A stretch of 64,000 bases of DNA from Phytopythium helicoides. Its lineage: Eukaryota; Oomycota; Peronosporomycetes; Pythiales; Pythiaceae. Positions 9,820-19,513 of the stretch are shown here, in pieces. The notes under the pieces were generated by a model, which was not told the DNA's origin, did not search any database, and saw only the letters and a list, made by a program, of their open reading frames with translations. The stretch covers positions 186,001 to 250,000 of the forward strand of contig JANFNE010000052.1 in the NCBI GenBank assembly GCA_024867545.1, given 5' to 3'. The stretch's first letter is position 1; every line of letters starts with the position of its first letter. The translations under genes were made by a program, and so were the position numbers.

Positions 9820-10701
9820 TTAGGCGCTGTACGACACGATGGTGCGGCCACTGAGCGGCTGCACAGGACGGGCGTTCTTGCCATCGTCGTAGATGGCGAA
9901 CTCCTTGAAGTGCTCGCTGAGGCGGTCGAGGTCCTCCGTAGCGATCGACAGCGGCTGCTGGATCACCCACCAGTCGACGATCTCGCTGCACGCCGGCGTC
10001 GTGAGGCCGCCAGGGTAGTTGAAGAGGTGGCTGCCAGCAGCCTGACGAGGCGAGCAGCTCCTGGTACGAGCTCCTGTAAAGCCAAGAATCATAGTCAGCA
10101 AAATAGTTCTATCAAGCAAAAACAATCGAGATAAAGATACGTACAGCGTGATGTTGACAGCGGTCTCCTCCGTGACGGTGTCGATGGCGTCGAGAAGGTC
10201 GGCGAAGAACGGGTCCGTCTCGGCGTCGTCACTGGCCTGCAGGAACAAGCCGACGACCAGCAGCGCGCTGCCGTCAGCATTGCTGTGAACGAAGTGCGCC
10301 TCACCGTCGAGGGCCTTGCCGTTCAGCGTGTGCTCGGACGGCGTGTGCAGGTGGAACTGGAGCATGTTGTAGCTCGCATCATTGGCCGTGACAGCGCACG
10401 ATCCGCCGACGACGGATCCCTTGTAGGCCTCTTCCGTCTGCGTCAGAGTGTAGTCCGAGCACTCACCGGAGAACTCGAACGGCGCCTCGCCAGCGGCGCC
10501 GCAGCTCTTGGTGTTGATGTCAATCGGAGACTGGCGCTCACCCGTGCACGTGGGGTAGTACTCAGCCCACTGCTCGGGACTCGCAAGGCTCGAGTTGTCA
10601 GCCATGTACCCCCAGGCGTGGCCCTCGGCGCCATCAGCAGCGACAAGGGGAGCCGCAAAGGCGGCGGCGGCAACAGCAGCGAAGACGGCGAAGCTCTTCA
10701 T
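9820..10701 (-). CDS. Alpha-carbonic anhydrase copy 1, probable frameshift after intron
   Basis: Secreted alpha-class zinc carbonic anhydrase (CO2 hydration), with signal peptide MKSFAVFAAVAAAAFAAPLVAA. The zinc-binding block FHLHTPSEH and third ligand in GEAHFVHS are intact. It is the only array member on the minus strand. A 71-base GT/AG intron (gtacgtatc to ctttacag) sits at the same site as in copy 3 at 14045. After splicing, the next exon carries one extra G compared with copy 3 (tcaggctgctgg against tcagctgctgg), putting NYPGG...VDWWVIQQP out of frame. If the intron is retained, 71 plus 1 bases restore the frame and give 293 residues with a 24-residue insertion. So this copy is either a single-base assembly error, a young pseudogene, or expressed only with the intron retained. 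Confidence 0.85.
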   Translation of the reverse strand: MKSFAVFAAVAAAAFAAPLVAADGAEGHAWGYMADNSSLASPEQWAEYYPTCTGERQSPIDINTKSCGAAGEAPFEFSGECSDYTLTQTEEAYKGSVVGGSCAVTANDASYNMLQFHLHTPSEHTLNGKALDGEAHFVHSNADGSALLVVGLFLQASDDAETDPFFADLLDAIDTVTEETAVNITLYVSLSRLFLLDRTILLTMILGFTGARTRSCSPRQAAGSHLFNYPGGLTTPACSEIVDWWVIQQPLSIATEDLDRLSEHFKEFAIYDDGKNARPVQPLSGRTIVSYSA

Positions 10702-12077
10702 GGTAGCTGAGGTGGAGATGTAGGTTGACGTGGAGGCCTTGTGGGTTGGCTCGCAAGATTGAAAGTGAGGCTAGCGAGAGGACTACGACCGATTAACTGC
10801 GAGGGAACAGGAGATGGTCGAGCAGAGGGATGGTCCAAGAGATTCAGAAGAGACTGAGCCAACGTACCATCTGGAGATTGCGTTCGGGCACGGTTGTCGC
10901 TTGTCGTAATGGGGGAGCGTCGTTCCCCTGCTCGGGCTGTTGTGCGCCGGACAACTGTCGTGTGCACTGCTTGTCTCCGCAGCGTCACGGGAAATTATTA
11001 GTTGGGTTGTCAATACGTAGCCAGGCTCCAGTGGCTTCTTCAATCGCGATGACGAGCCAGCGCGCAGTGTGGCCTTTTTTTAGGATATACTATTTACCAT
11101 CAATATTGAACAAATATTGATTTACAAGATATAATCAGGCATATTATACAATTAGATAGGAATAATATAAAGAAACTATCAAATTTGTAAATGATTCAAA
11201 TGGACGATTTCAAATCGTCGACCTGGTTCTGCGATTAATCACGTGTATTTGTCGCTTCCGCAGCTGGGATGACACTTCTTGCGTGATTTGCAAAGCACCC
11301 GGCCGCTCTTGAGAGTTGTAAACTGGACGCGAGGGTCCTTCGTGATGTGAAATTGGCACGCCGAAATCGACCCTGTCGTACCGCGACTGCGACGCAAGAA
11401 AATCCAGCCTCATATCCTCATGACGCGCCAATTGGTGACGGCACATCCTCGGGCTTTGCCGACCATCGCCGTTCCGATTTCGTTAATTGCCGCCCACAGG
11501 AGCCTAAACTTTTGATGTACGGAAGAGCAAGATTACTCCGGGAGTAACCCGTCGAGTTGGACAGTGTGGACAGTGCTGGACGTGACGCCCTAGGAAAGTC
11601 TTTTGCGGGCCATTGGCGAGAAGCCCCTTACGAGTGATACCAGGACCTCTCGCACTATACCGCAAACACTAAGCGATCGATTGCAGCGTGCAAAACCTGT
11701 TTCCGATTGTGGACAGCTGTGAACGCCTAGCCGTGCGAGCCTGCGAACAGCGAGCTTGGCTAAGGCAACTTGGATGGGAATTGTGGATTTGAAGCAACCA
11801 ATGGTCACTGGATTGTTAGAGACGCCTTCCACCGTGTGGTACAGGAGATTAAGCTTGCTGCTACTGTATTAGCGTGTCGGATACCCAGACACGAGTTGCA
11901 GTGGACTACATTACTTTGCTTATAGATACAGAATCCTGTTCGTTGGTCAAGTTTGGAGTTGGACATAGAACTGCACCAGAATGACCAAGCTTTCGTGAAC
12001 TCAACGCGATTACTGTACTCTAATTCACGGCGCCGCATTGCGATCGGCTTTCTGCCAAGCCACAGGTTCTTCATCAA
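10702..12077. other. Divergent intergenic region with AT-rich tract
   Basis: About 1.4 kb between the divergent carbonic anhydrase copies 1 and 2. It contains the copy 1 promoter, an AT-rich stretch at 11075-11200 with a perfect 9-bp hairpin (atcaatatt/aatattgat, 11099-11121), and from about 11600 a stretch related to 18170-18600, the upstream flank of copy 4 (shared strings such as tgtggatttgaag and actgtactctaattcacggc). No gene is recognised. Confidence 0.45.
10752..10769 (-). promoter_or_regulatory. Oomycete Inr/FPR-like start-site motif of carbonic anhydrase copy 1
   Basis: On the minus strand the sequence cctcactttcaatcttgcg matches the oomycete initiator (YCAYTYYN) followed by a flanking-promoter-like AATCTTGC, about 50 bases before the ATG. 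It resembles the motif before carbonic anhydrase copy 7. Confidence 0.5.
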
Positions 12078-12096
12078 GCTCATTCCTAAACTTGCC
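12078..12096 (+). promoter_or_regulatory. Inr/FPR core promoter of carbonic anhydrase copy 2
   Basis: The string gctcattcctaaacttgcc fits the oomycete Inr (GCTCATTYY) plus flanking promoter region, 60 bases before the ATG. The same string, with the same surroundings, precedes copies 3, 4 and 5. Confidence 0.65.
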
Positions 12097-12155
12097 AGCC
12101 AAGCCACAAGCTCCTCCGCACACTCACTACAACAACCTCAACTTCACTCCCAACC

Positions 12156-12968
12156 ATGAAGTCCTTCGTCATCTTCGCTGCCGCCGTCTTCGCCGCCTTC
12201 GCCGCTCCTCTCGCTGCCGCTGACGGTGCCGAGGGACATGCCTGGGGCTACTCGACTGCCAACGCCAGTGTCGCCAGTCCCGCACAGTGGGCCACGTACT
12301 ACCCCGAGTGTGGTGGAAACCGCCAGTCTCCTATCAACATCAACACCAAGACGAGCAAGGGTAGCTCCAGTGCCCTCCCGCTGACGTTCTCCGGATCGTG
12401 CTCGGACTACACCCTGACGCAGTCGCACGAGGCCTACAAGAGCTCCGTCGTCGGTGGCTCGTGCGCGATCAAGGCCAACAACGTCAACTACAACCTCCTC
12501 CAGTTCCACCTGCACACACCGTCCGAGCACACGCTGAACGGCAAGGCGCTTGACGGTGAGGCGCACTTCGTTCACAGCAACGCCGATGGCAGTGCACTTG
12601 CCGTTGTCGGTTTGTTCTTCCAGGCCAGCAAGAACGCCAAGACCGACGCGTTCTTCACGAACCTGCTCGCGGGTATTGACAAGGTGACGGAGACGACGTC
12701 CGTGAACCTATCACTGAGCTCCTACTCGGCGCTGCTCAAGAAGTACGCCAAGGGAAGCCGCGTGTACAACTACCCTGGCAGTCTGACGACTCCTGCCTGC
12801 AGCGAGATCGTCGACTGGTGGGTCATCCAGGAGCCGCTCCAGATCGCGACGGCGGACCTGCAGCGCCTGGCGAAGCACTTCAAGGAGTTTGCCATCTACG
12901 ACAACGGCAAGAACGCTCGTCCGGTGCTGGCGCTGAACAGCCGTACGGTCACCAAGTACTCTGCCTAG
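12156..12968 (+). CDS. Alpha-carbonic anhydrase copy 2 (intronless, secreted)
   Basis: Complete 270-residue alpha-carbonic anhydrase. Signal peptide MKSFVIFAAAVFAAFAAPLAAA, then the family start GHAWGY. Zinc ligands are His118, His120 (QFHLHTPSEH) and His137 (GEAHFVH). The family segments RQSPIN, VVGGSC, NYPGSLTTPACSEIVDWWVI and NGKNARPV are all present. No intron, unlike copies 1, 3 and 7. Secretion implies action in the apoplast or medium, where it would interconvert CO2 and bicarbonate. It is closest to copies 4 and 5, and its 5' end is shared with copy 3. Confidence 0.96.
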   Translation: MKSFVIFAAAVFAAFAAPLAAADGAEGHAWGYSTANASVASPAQWATYYPECGGNRQSPININTKTSKGSSSALPLTFSGSCSDYTLTQSHEAYKSSVVGGSCAIKANNVNYNLLQFHLHTPSEHTLNGKALDGEAHFVHSNADGSALAVVGLFFQASKNAKTDAFFTNLLAGIDKVTETTSVNLSLSSYSALLKKYAKGSRVYNYPGSLTTPACSEIVDWWVIQEPLQIATADLQRLAKHFKEFAIYDNGKNARPVLALNSRTVTKYSA

Positions 12969-14044
12969 ATTGTGCTGTCAAAGTGTCAAAGAGCAGTGGA
13001 ATCCCTTGAGCTGTTGTCTGAGGATGTGAGCAGTAAGTAGAGCTCAATCTAAGCAGGTCGGTCGTGCGTTTATCTGAATCTAGACGAATGAGTGCTTCAT
13101 TTTTGGTTTTCCCGTTTTGCGTGGAGGTGGTTAGTTGGAAAAACATATTTAGCTGGCATCGGTGAAGTGGTGAAGTAGAGAGCTGACTCAGTTGGTAGCA
13201 GGAGTTCGCTGTGCCGCCAGTATGACTGTTGTTTAGGAGAAAACGAAACGTGTTGGTTCACGCACAAATTGAAGCAAATTGAAGCTTTCATTTGCTCACT
13301 GCGTGACCATTTCCCACCCTTGCCAACGAGACGGTTGAGCATGAGCTTCTTCTCGTGTTTACTTATCCCGCCGCTTGCCATCCAAGCTACACAGTCAGCG
13401 CAAACCTGAATCCGCCCGTCCCAACCAAGGAATGCTTCGCCGTCTTCCTCCACCACAATCGTCACTGCTACTGACTCTCTTGTCGCGTCAGTCCATATCA
13501 ATAGCGCAGATGGCGGGCGGTGCTTGGGTTGGGTCACTACAAGCAAAAGCTGGTGATTACTGAAGGAACTGGTTGGTACCTTTGTACAAGCGATCGCTTG
13601 CGCTTCATGCTCGAGTGGGTCGTGGCTATTCAAGCAGTTGAGCACAAGCACGCATGGTGGATTCAATGGAAGCGTCCGTTCTTAGATTTCCAGCTCCACC
13701 TGCTGACTCAACCGTGTGGTCCAGAAGCAGGTTACCGCACTATCCCAAAACTTGTGGCATACAATATCGTGTTTGCTGTTGTCCAAAAGCGGGTTGCAAC
13801 AGATTACTTTCGTCATTGGCACCCTGGTTGTTGCTCAAGCATTGAGTGCGACAGAGATGACGCAAAAGTGGCTTCAAGGAGATCCTGCTCAGCATGATTG
13901 CTCTGATATCCAAGTACAACATCGCAATGCGATCGGCTTTCTGCCAAGCTACAGGTTCTTCATCAAGCTCATTCCTAAACTTGCCAGCCAAGCCACAAGC
14001 TCCTCCACACACTCACTACAACAACCTCAACTTCACTCCCAACC
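12969..14044. other. Repeated inter-carbonic-anhydrase spacer, first copy
   Basis: About 1.1 kb, homologous along most of its length to 19514-20568: shared strings include gtcaaagtgtcaaagag, gctgactcagttggta, tgtgccgccag, cgcccgtcccaacc and ctgctgactcaaccgtgtgg. It carries the 3' flank of copy 2 and the promoter of copy 3 (Inr/FPR at 13967-13985). Small open frames in it are non-conserved between the two spacers, so I call no gene. Confidence 0.6.
13967..13985 (+). promoter_or_regulatory. Inr/FPR core promoter of carbonic anhydrase copy 3
   Basis: Identical gctcattcctaaacttgcc string 60 bases before the copy 3 ATG; the surrounding 100 bases match the copy 2 promoter almost exactly. Confidence 0.62.
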
Positions 14045-14925
14045 ATGAAGTCCTTCGTCATCTTCGCTGCCGCCGTCTTCGCCGCCTTCGCCGCTCCTCT
14101 CGCTGCCGCTGATGGTGCTGAGGGGCATCCCTGGGGATATACCTCCGAGAACTCTAGCGTTGCGAGTCCCGAGCAGTGGGCTGAGTACTACCCCACGTGT
14201 GGTGGAGCCCGCCAGTCTCCTATTGATATCACCACTGAGAGCTCAGGCGCCGCTGGCGACGCTCCGTTCGAGTTCTCCGGTGAATGCTCGGACTACACTC
14301 TGACGCAGACGGAAGAGGCCTATAAGAGCTCAGTTGTTGGCGGATCGTGCGCGGTCACCGCCAATGATGCGAGCTACAACATGCTCCAGTTCCACCTGCA
14401 CACCCCGTCCGAGCACACGCTAAACGGAGACGCCCTCGACGGTGAGGCACACTTCGTTCACAGCAACGCCGACGGCAGCGCGCTGCTGGTCGTCGGCTTG
14501 TTCCTGCAGGCCAGTGACGACGCCGAGACGGATCCGTTCTTCGCCGACCTTCTCGACGCTATCGATACCGTCACGGAGGAGACCGCCGTCGACGTCACGC
14601 TGTACGTATCTTTATCTCGATCGTTTTTGCTTGATAGGACCTTTTTGCTGACTGTGAATCTTGGCTTTATAGGAGCTCGTACCAGGAGCTACTCGCCTCT
14701 TCAGCTGCTGGCAGCCACCTCTTCAACTACCCTGGCGGTCTCACGACGCCGGCGTGCAGCGAGATTGTCGACTGGTGGGTGATCCAGCAGCCGCTGTCGA
14801 TCGCTACGGAGGACCTCGACCGCCTCAGCGAGCACTTCAAGGAGTTCGCCCTCTACGACGATGGCAAGAACGCCCGTCCTGTGCAGCCGCTGAACGACCG
14901 TACAGTCACCAAGTACTCTGCCTAA
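14045..14925 (+). CDS. Alpha-carbonic anhydrase copy 3 (one intron, chimeric)
   Basis: Exons 14045-14601 and 14673-14925, joined over a 71-base GT/AG intron, give 269 residues. Zinc motifs FHLHTPSEH and GEAHFVHS are intact, and exon 2 reads SSYQELLASSAAGSHLFNYPGG in frame. The promoter and the first 67 coding bases (signal peptide) are identical to copy 2. From about codon 23 the sequence instead follows copy 1 (SVASPEQWAEYYPTC, GAAGDAPFEFSGECSDYTLTQTEEAYK). The gene is thus a recombinant: copy 2 regulatory and export region on a copy 1-type mature enzyme. Unspliced, the frame would close at 14782. Confidence 0.94.
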
Positions 14926-15640
14926 TTGTCCTGGCAATGACCAGTGGAGTCCCATATCCAGTTCAAACTGCAAGAGTGCTGCCTGTATCCATTCATTTCC
15001 GTGAGTCTTGAATATACACCACCACAAATTCACTTGGTTGCTCCTTCTGAAACGGTGATGTGCTCTTTTTTTGGCAAGGACTGGAGGAGATCGGCAATCA
15101 CGATTGCGAGCTGGGTTTTCGTATTGGTAGTGGGCAAATGGCATTCGAGATATGACGGAAGCGAGAACCTCTTGAGAAAAGCGTCTTCAACGCATTGTTG
15201 GCGATACCACGAGCTCTGGAGTACATCTGCTGCGCTGAAATCAAGAAAAAGTGCATTGGAGAGCTCGTTGATCCAATCTACCCTGAACATTTGGAGTGGC
15301 GATGAAGATGTTTCAAAAAGAGCATCACAGTCATAGTTTGAACATCTTCGGAAATTGAGTAATTTCTCGCGTGTTTGAGCGTCTCAACAGCGGGAAATGT
15401 TGAGACTTCCTCAAAATGGAGGTTGCATTCGCCACCTATTGAGCGAAGAACAGAGCTGATCACATCTCAAGTCAGCAAATGGACCACAACAACACATTCG
15501 AGATAAAAAAAAAAGTCATTGACAGCAAGGCTAGACGATCCATCCATATCACCGAAAGCTTCTTCAATGCCCAACCATCCTCGAACTCTGTTTCTCTGTT
15601 TCTCTTACTTGGATGTTTGACGACCACCACGTACCGAGAC
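14926..15640. other. Intergenic spacer
   Basis: About 715 bases between carbonic anhydrase copy 3 and the end of the minus-strand bacterial-type PH gene. Open frames are short with no domain signal. It does not resemble the repeated spacers following copies 2 and 4. Confidence 0.35.
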
Positions 15641-16228
15641 TTACGCAGCCAACGCACGGGCAATGACATCCCGGTAGCAGCGCGAATTCTGGTGCAAGAA
15701 CATCTCGTCAAACCATGCGCTCATCTCCGTTGCTGCTGTCACCAAATTGTTGTGCACTCCATTCAAGCGAAGACTGTTGGACACTTTGTCACTACTGTGC
15801 ACCGTGTGATTCCACATCCGCTGGCGACGCTCTTGCTCGCGCGAGAGCAGTACAAGTGCCTTGTAGAACACTTTGACTTTGTCTTCTTCCTTGCGTGCGA
15901 TGTCGATGGATACGTCATGGTCGCCGATACGAAATTTGATTTCGCAGTCGAAGTCCACGCGTCCCGCGGTCTCAAACTTGACTTCAGTGATGACATGGTC
16001 GCGGTAGTCGTAACGCTCAATGAGCTTGCGCGTGGTGGTGGCGTTCTCTCCCTCAACAATAAGAAGAGACTCGTTGGTAAAAGAAAACTCCTCTTTGCCC
16101 GACTCAAACGAGAACAACACGGCTTCTCCCGGCAGCAGGTAGGTCGCCGCGTGCAGCTTGGAGAAGTTGTTGTTGGTGTTGCAGATGTCGGCCGTGCCTG
16201 CCAGGTCCTTCGTCAGCGACTTGAACAT
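15641..16228 (-). CDS. Bacterial-type PH domain protein, paralogue A
   Basis: 195-residue soluble protein starting MFKSLTKDLAGTADICN; the ATG at 16228 is chosen because similarity to its divergent neighbour begins there (the frame runs open to 16525). Residues about 35-115 fit the bacterial PH fold family (PF08000-like, formerly DUF1696/YvbH): YLLPGEAVLFSFESG, FTNESLL, then the hallmark FETAGRVDFDCEIKFRIG. The C-terminal helical part (VKVFYKALVLLSREQ) would correspond to the helical extension found after this domain in YvbH-like proteins. No signal peptide or membrane helix. Function unknown; such domains are common in bacteria and unusual in oomycetes (from memory, needs a search). Confidence 0.8.
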   Translation of the reverse strand: MFKSLTKDLAGTADICNTNNNFSKLHAATYLLPGEAVLFSFESGKEEFSFTNESLLIVEGENATTTRKLIERYDYRDHVITEVKFETAGRVDFDCEIKFRIGDHDVSIDIARKEEDKVKVFYKALVLLSREQERRQRMWNHTVHSSDKVSNSLRLNGVHNNLVTAATEMSAWFDEMFLHQNSRCYRDVIARALAA

Positions 16229-16744
16229 GTTGACTGTGGTCTTTCTTTCTTGCAATCTTCTCTTTGTCCCAACTGTCTGGAAAATCCAAAATGGTCGCCG
16301 GACACTGGCGAGCCTCCATGTGCAACTAACAACTGCAATGAGTTTTCGTCGTTTATAATTTGCACCCTCTGAATGATTCGTGGTTGATGTTGCGTGAATC
16401 CATGCATGAGCCATCCACGCGGCTGTAGCATGACTGATGCTGCACGCACCCATGGCGGGATGATAGTGATTCGATGCTTGCTCGGTTGCTTGAAAATCGT
16501 CGGGAGCCTGGTGTGAATCCATCATGGGTCACATGCATCTATCACCAAGTGCTGGACTTCGGTCCATCAGCCTGGACCGTCATCGACTTGGGTAGGTGCC
16601 ATTCGCCCTGGAGAGAGGGGCGACTGGCGAGTGTCCTAAGGACACTGTCCTTGATGAGGATCATGGGCTACCTGCTGGTGGCGCATTTGTCAACTCGACT
16701 CGACCAGCGCACACCACCGCAAGCCAAGCACAAGGAAAGCCACA
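16229..16744. other. Divergent promoter region of the two PH-domain paralogues
   Basis: About 515 bases shared as 5' flank by the two divergent genes. No start-site motif of the Inr/FPR type was recognised with confidence. Confidence 0.4.
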
Positions 16745-17350
16745 ATGCTCAAGGGCCTCGCCTCCGACCTTACTGGCGCCGCGGACGTCTGCAAAGTCTT
16801 GACCAACTTCTCCGAGTGCCTCGCCGCCGCCTACCTGCTGCCGGGAGAGGTGATCCTTTTCTCGCTCCAGTCGGGCATGGAGGAGTTCACGTTCACGGAC
16901 CGCGCGCTGGTGACGCTCGTGGGCGAGAGCGCGACGACCACGCGCAAGTTGGTGGAGCGGCACTCGTTCAAGCGCGCGGCGATCAGCAGCAGCAAGTTCG
17001 AGACCGCGGGCCATTTGGACCGCGACTGCGAGCTCAAGTTCCGCATCGGCGAGCACGACGTGTCCATCGATATCGCTAAGGCCGACGTCGCCAGCGCGCG
17101 CGACTACTACAAGGTGCTGAAGATGCTGGCACGTGCGCAGGCGTCGAACGAGGGCACGTGGGAGCTGGGCCAGCTAGCACTCGAGCGCTCGAGCACAGCG
17201 CTCTTCTTGGGCGAGGACAGCGGCCAGACACTTGTCAAGCAGTCGGACGAGACGCTCGCCTGGCTCCAGGCACTCTACGCGCGCACACACCCCTCGAGCT
17301 ACCGCGACGTCATCGAGGCTGCTCTTCGGGCGGTGGGCAAGGCGGAATGA
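16745..17350 (+). CDS. Bacterial-type PH domain protein, paralogue B
   Basis: 201 residues, start MLKGLASDLTGAADVCKVLT after caca-atg. It is clearly a paralogue of the minus-strand gene at 15641-16228: YLLPGEVILFSLQSG, FTDRALVTLVGESATTTRKLVER, FETAGHLDRDCELKFRIGEH and a similar end, SSYRDVIEAALRAVG. The ETAGxxDxDxEL signature is that of bacterial PH (PF08000-like) domains. The pair is divergently arranged, so it arose by inverted duplication. Third positions here are much richer in G/C than in paralogue A, suggesting different expression or age. Role unknown. Confidence 0.85.
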   Translation: MLKGLASDLTGAADVCKVLTNFSECLAAAYLLPGEVILFSLQSGMEEFTFTDRALVTLVGESATTTRKLVERHSFKRAAISSSKFETAGHLDRDCELKFRIGEHDVSIDIAKADVASARDYYKVLKMLARAQASNEGTWELGQLALERSSTALFLGEDSGQTLVKQSDETLAWLQALYARTHPSSYRDVIEAALRAVGKAE

Positions 17351-18628
17351 GCGTAGGCGTAGTGTAATGAAAGTGAATGGCACGGCGTCTTCATCATCAC
17401 CAGTAGAATTGGATCTTCAAGAGTCGCACATGCGAAAACACCCCAAGGGGAGTCGCCTCATTTCCGCTGCTGTTCTCACTGCGGTCAGCGTTATCAGCTA
17501 TTTGCCTTCCTTTTCTTGTGCGCACCTGCAAATGCCATCCTGTCTCGAGCTCACAACGCTTTTATCGGAAGCAACGTAGACAACGGAGTGTTTCAGCCCT
17601 GGTGTTCCCGGTTTTCGTGGAGGTTGTCGGTTTCGTAAAGCGCTTCGCAGTGAGTTGAGAATGAGAGCTGAGCAAGTTGGTGGCGGGGCATGCGCTGCGT
17701 TGGCGCCGTGGCAGTTGTTCAAGGGTGAACGTGTGAATCTCTGGTTTAGTCAAAGCTACTGTCCTAAACACTGCACTTGTTCCCATGTGACGGTATCGAG
17801 ATGTACCAGCTGGTAGCAGTGGATATTTTAGCATGACCATACCATCCTTTCCGGGTGCTGGATTGCCAGCCCCACATGTCGAACTGGGCGATGCAACCAT
17901 GTGGTCCAGTGGACAGGTGCAAATTCAGCATACAAGAATGAGATTGGCGTCGTCAACACGCGTGATGCAGCGGATTACTTTGCTTGACGGTATCCGAGTC
18001 GTTCGTGAAGCGACATAGATGGCACAACAGTGCCGTCAAAGTGACCATGCGCAGCATAATTGCTCTGATCCACGATGCCGCACTGCGATCGGCTTGCCGT
18101 GAAGCAACAGATTCCAAAACTAGCCAGTAAAAGTCGATTAGGACTGGTGCTGGGATTGGACAGTGCTACCAGAGCGATCGACATACAATTGTAAACTTGT
18201 TATCGCTTGCAAACAGTTGCGAGAAGTAGTTTCCGCCCCTTACAAACAGCGATTTCAATCTGGCGATGCGGAGCTCGGATGGTGGATTTGAAGTCGGTGT
18301 CGCTGACGCTGGTTTGGCTACGTGGTTACCAGTCCCATCTGTTCATGCAACAGTGCTCACATAGTGGAACGGCTGGTAGGCAATCCTGGATCAAATCACG
18401 AAAGGAATCTTGCACCAGCGTAGCGACATTACGCAGGTTGCAGTGTTGATTAATTTGCTCATTGGTACGAGATCAACGTTCAAGCTTGGGGCAGAACAAA
18501 GAACAGCACCGTCAAGGAAAATCTCTCCACTACGGACAAGTTTTTGTGAACTAAACGCGAGTACTGTACTCTAATTCACGGCGCAGCAACACGATCGGCT
18601 TTCTGCCAAGCCACAGGTTCTTCATCAA
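17351..18628. other. Decayed carbonic anhydrase spacer without a gene
   Basis: About 1.3 kb. The part 17590-18140 follows the order of the spacers after copies 2 and 4 in degraded form (ttcccggttttcgtggagg, agagctgagcaagttggtgg, and near 18075 ctgcgatcggctt, a worn copy of the promoter string), but no carbonic anhydrase follows it directly. The part 18170-18600 resembles the upstream flank of copy 2 (11600-12060). It therefore records an older deletion of an array member. Confidence 0.5.
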
Positions 18629-18647
18629 GCTCATTCCTAAACTTGCC
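18629..18647 (+). promoter_or_regulatory. Inr/FPR core promoter of carbonic anhydrase copy 4
   Basis: gctcattcctaaacttgcc, 54 bases before the ATG of copy 4, in the same sequence setting as for copies 2, 3 and 5. Confidence 0.62.
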
Positions 18648-18700
18648 AGACAAGCCACAAGCTCCTCAGCACAACCACCACAACTACCTCACTCCCAACC

Positions 18701-19513
18701 ATGAAGTCCTTCGCCATCTTCGCTGCTGCCATCTTCGCCGCCCTCGCCGCTCCTCTCGCTGCCGCTGATGGCGCCGAGGGACATGCCTGGGGTTACTCGA
18801 CTGCCAACGCCAGTGTCGCCAGTCCCGCGCAGTGGGCCACGTACTACCCCGCGTGTGGTGGAACCCGCCAGTCTCCTATCAACATCAACACCGAGACGAG
18901 CAAGAGCAGCTCCAGTGCCCTCCCGCTGACGTTCTCCGGATCGTGCTCGGACTACACCCTGACGCAGTCGCACGAGGCCTACAAGGGATCCGTCGTCGGC
19001 GGCTCATGCGCGATCAAGGCCAACAACGTCAACTACAACCTCCTCCAGTTCCACCTGCACACGCCGTCCGAGCACAAGCTGAATGGCAAGGCGCTTGACG
19101 GCGAGGCACACTTCGTTCACAGCAACGCCGATGGCAGTGCGCTCGCCGTTGTCGGTTTGTTCTTCCAGGCCAGCAAGAACGCCAAGACCGACGCGTTCTT
19201 CACGAACCTGCTCGCGGGTATTGACAAGGTGACGGAGACGACGTCCGTCAACCTATCGCTGAGCTCCTACTCGGAGCTGCTCAAGAAGTACGCCAAGGGA
19301 AGCCGCGTGTACAACTACCCTGGCAGTCTGACGACTCCTGCCTGCAGCGAGATCGTCGACTGGTGGGTCATCCAGGAGCCACTCAAGATCGCGACGGCGG
19401 ACCTGCAGCGCCTGGCGAAGCACTTCAAGGAGTTTGCCATCTACGACAACGGCAAGAACGCTCGTCCGGTGCTGTCGCTGAACGGCCGTACGGTCACCAA
19501 GTACGCTGCCTAG
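18701..19513 (+). CDS. Alpha-carbonic anhydrase copy 4 (intronless)
   Basis: Complete 270-residue secreted alpha-carbonic anhydrase with signal peptide MKSFAIFAAAIFAALAAPLAAA and all zinc motifs. It differs from copy 5 at only two residues (Lys versus Gln in EPLKIATADL; VTKYAA versus VTDYAA at the end), so the two are a very recent tandem duplication or are being homogenised by gene conversion. Both read SEHKLNGKAL where copy 2 has SEHTLNGKAL. Confidence 0.96.
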   Translation: MKSFAIFAAAIFAALAAPLAAADGAEGHAWGYSTANASVASPAQWATYYPACGGTRQSPININTETSKSSSSALPLTFSGSCSDYTLTQSHEAYKGSVVGGSCAIKANNVNYNLLQFHLHTPSEHKLNGKALDGEAHFVHSNADGSALAVVGLFFQASKNAKTDAFFTNLLAGIDKVTETTSVNLSLSSYSELLKKYAKGSRVYNYPGSLTTPACSEIVDWWVIQEPLKIATADLQRLAKHFKEFAIYDNGKNARPVLSLNGRTVTKYAA

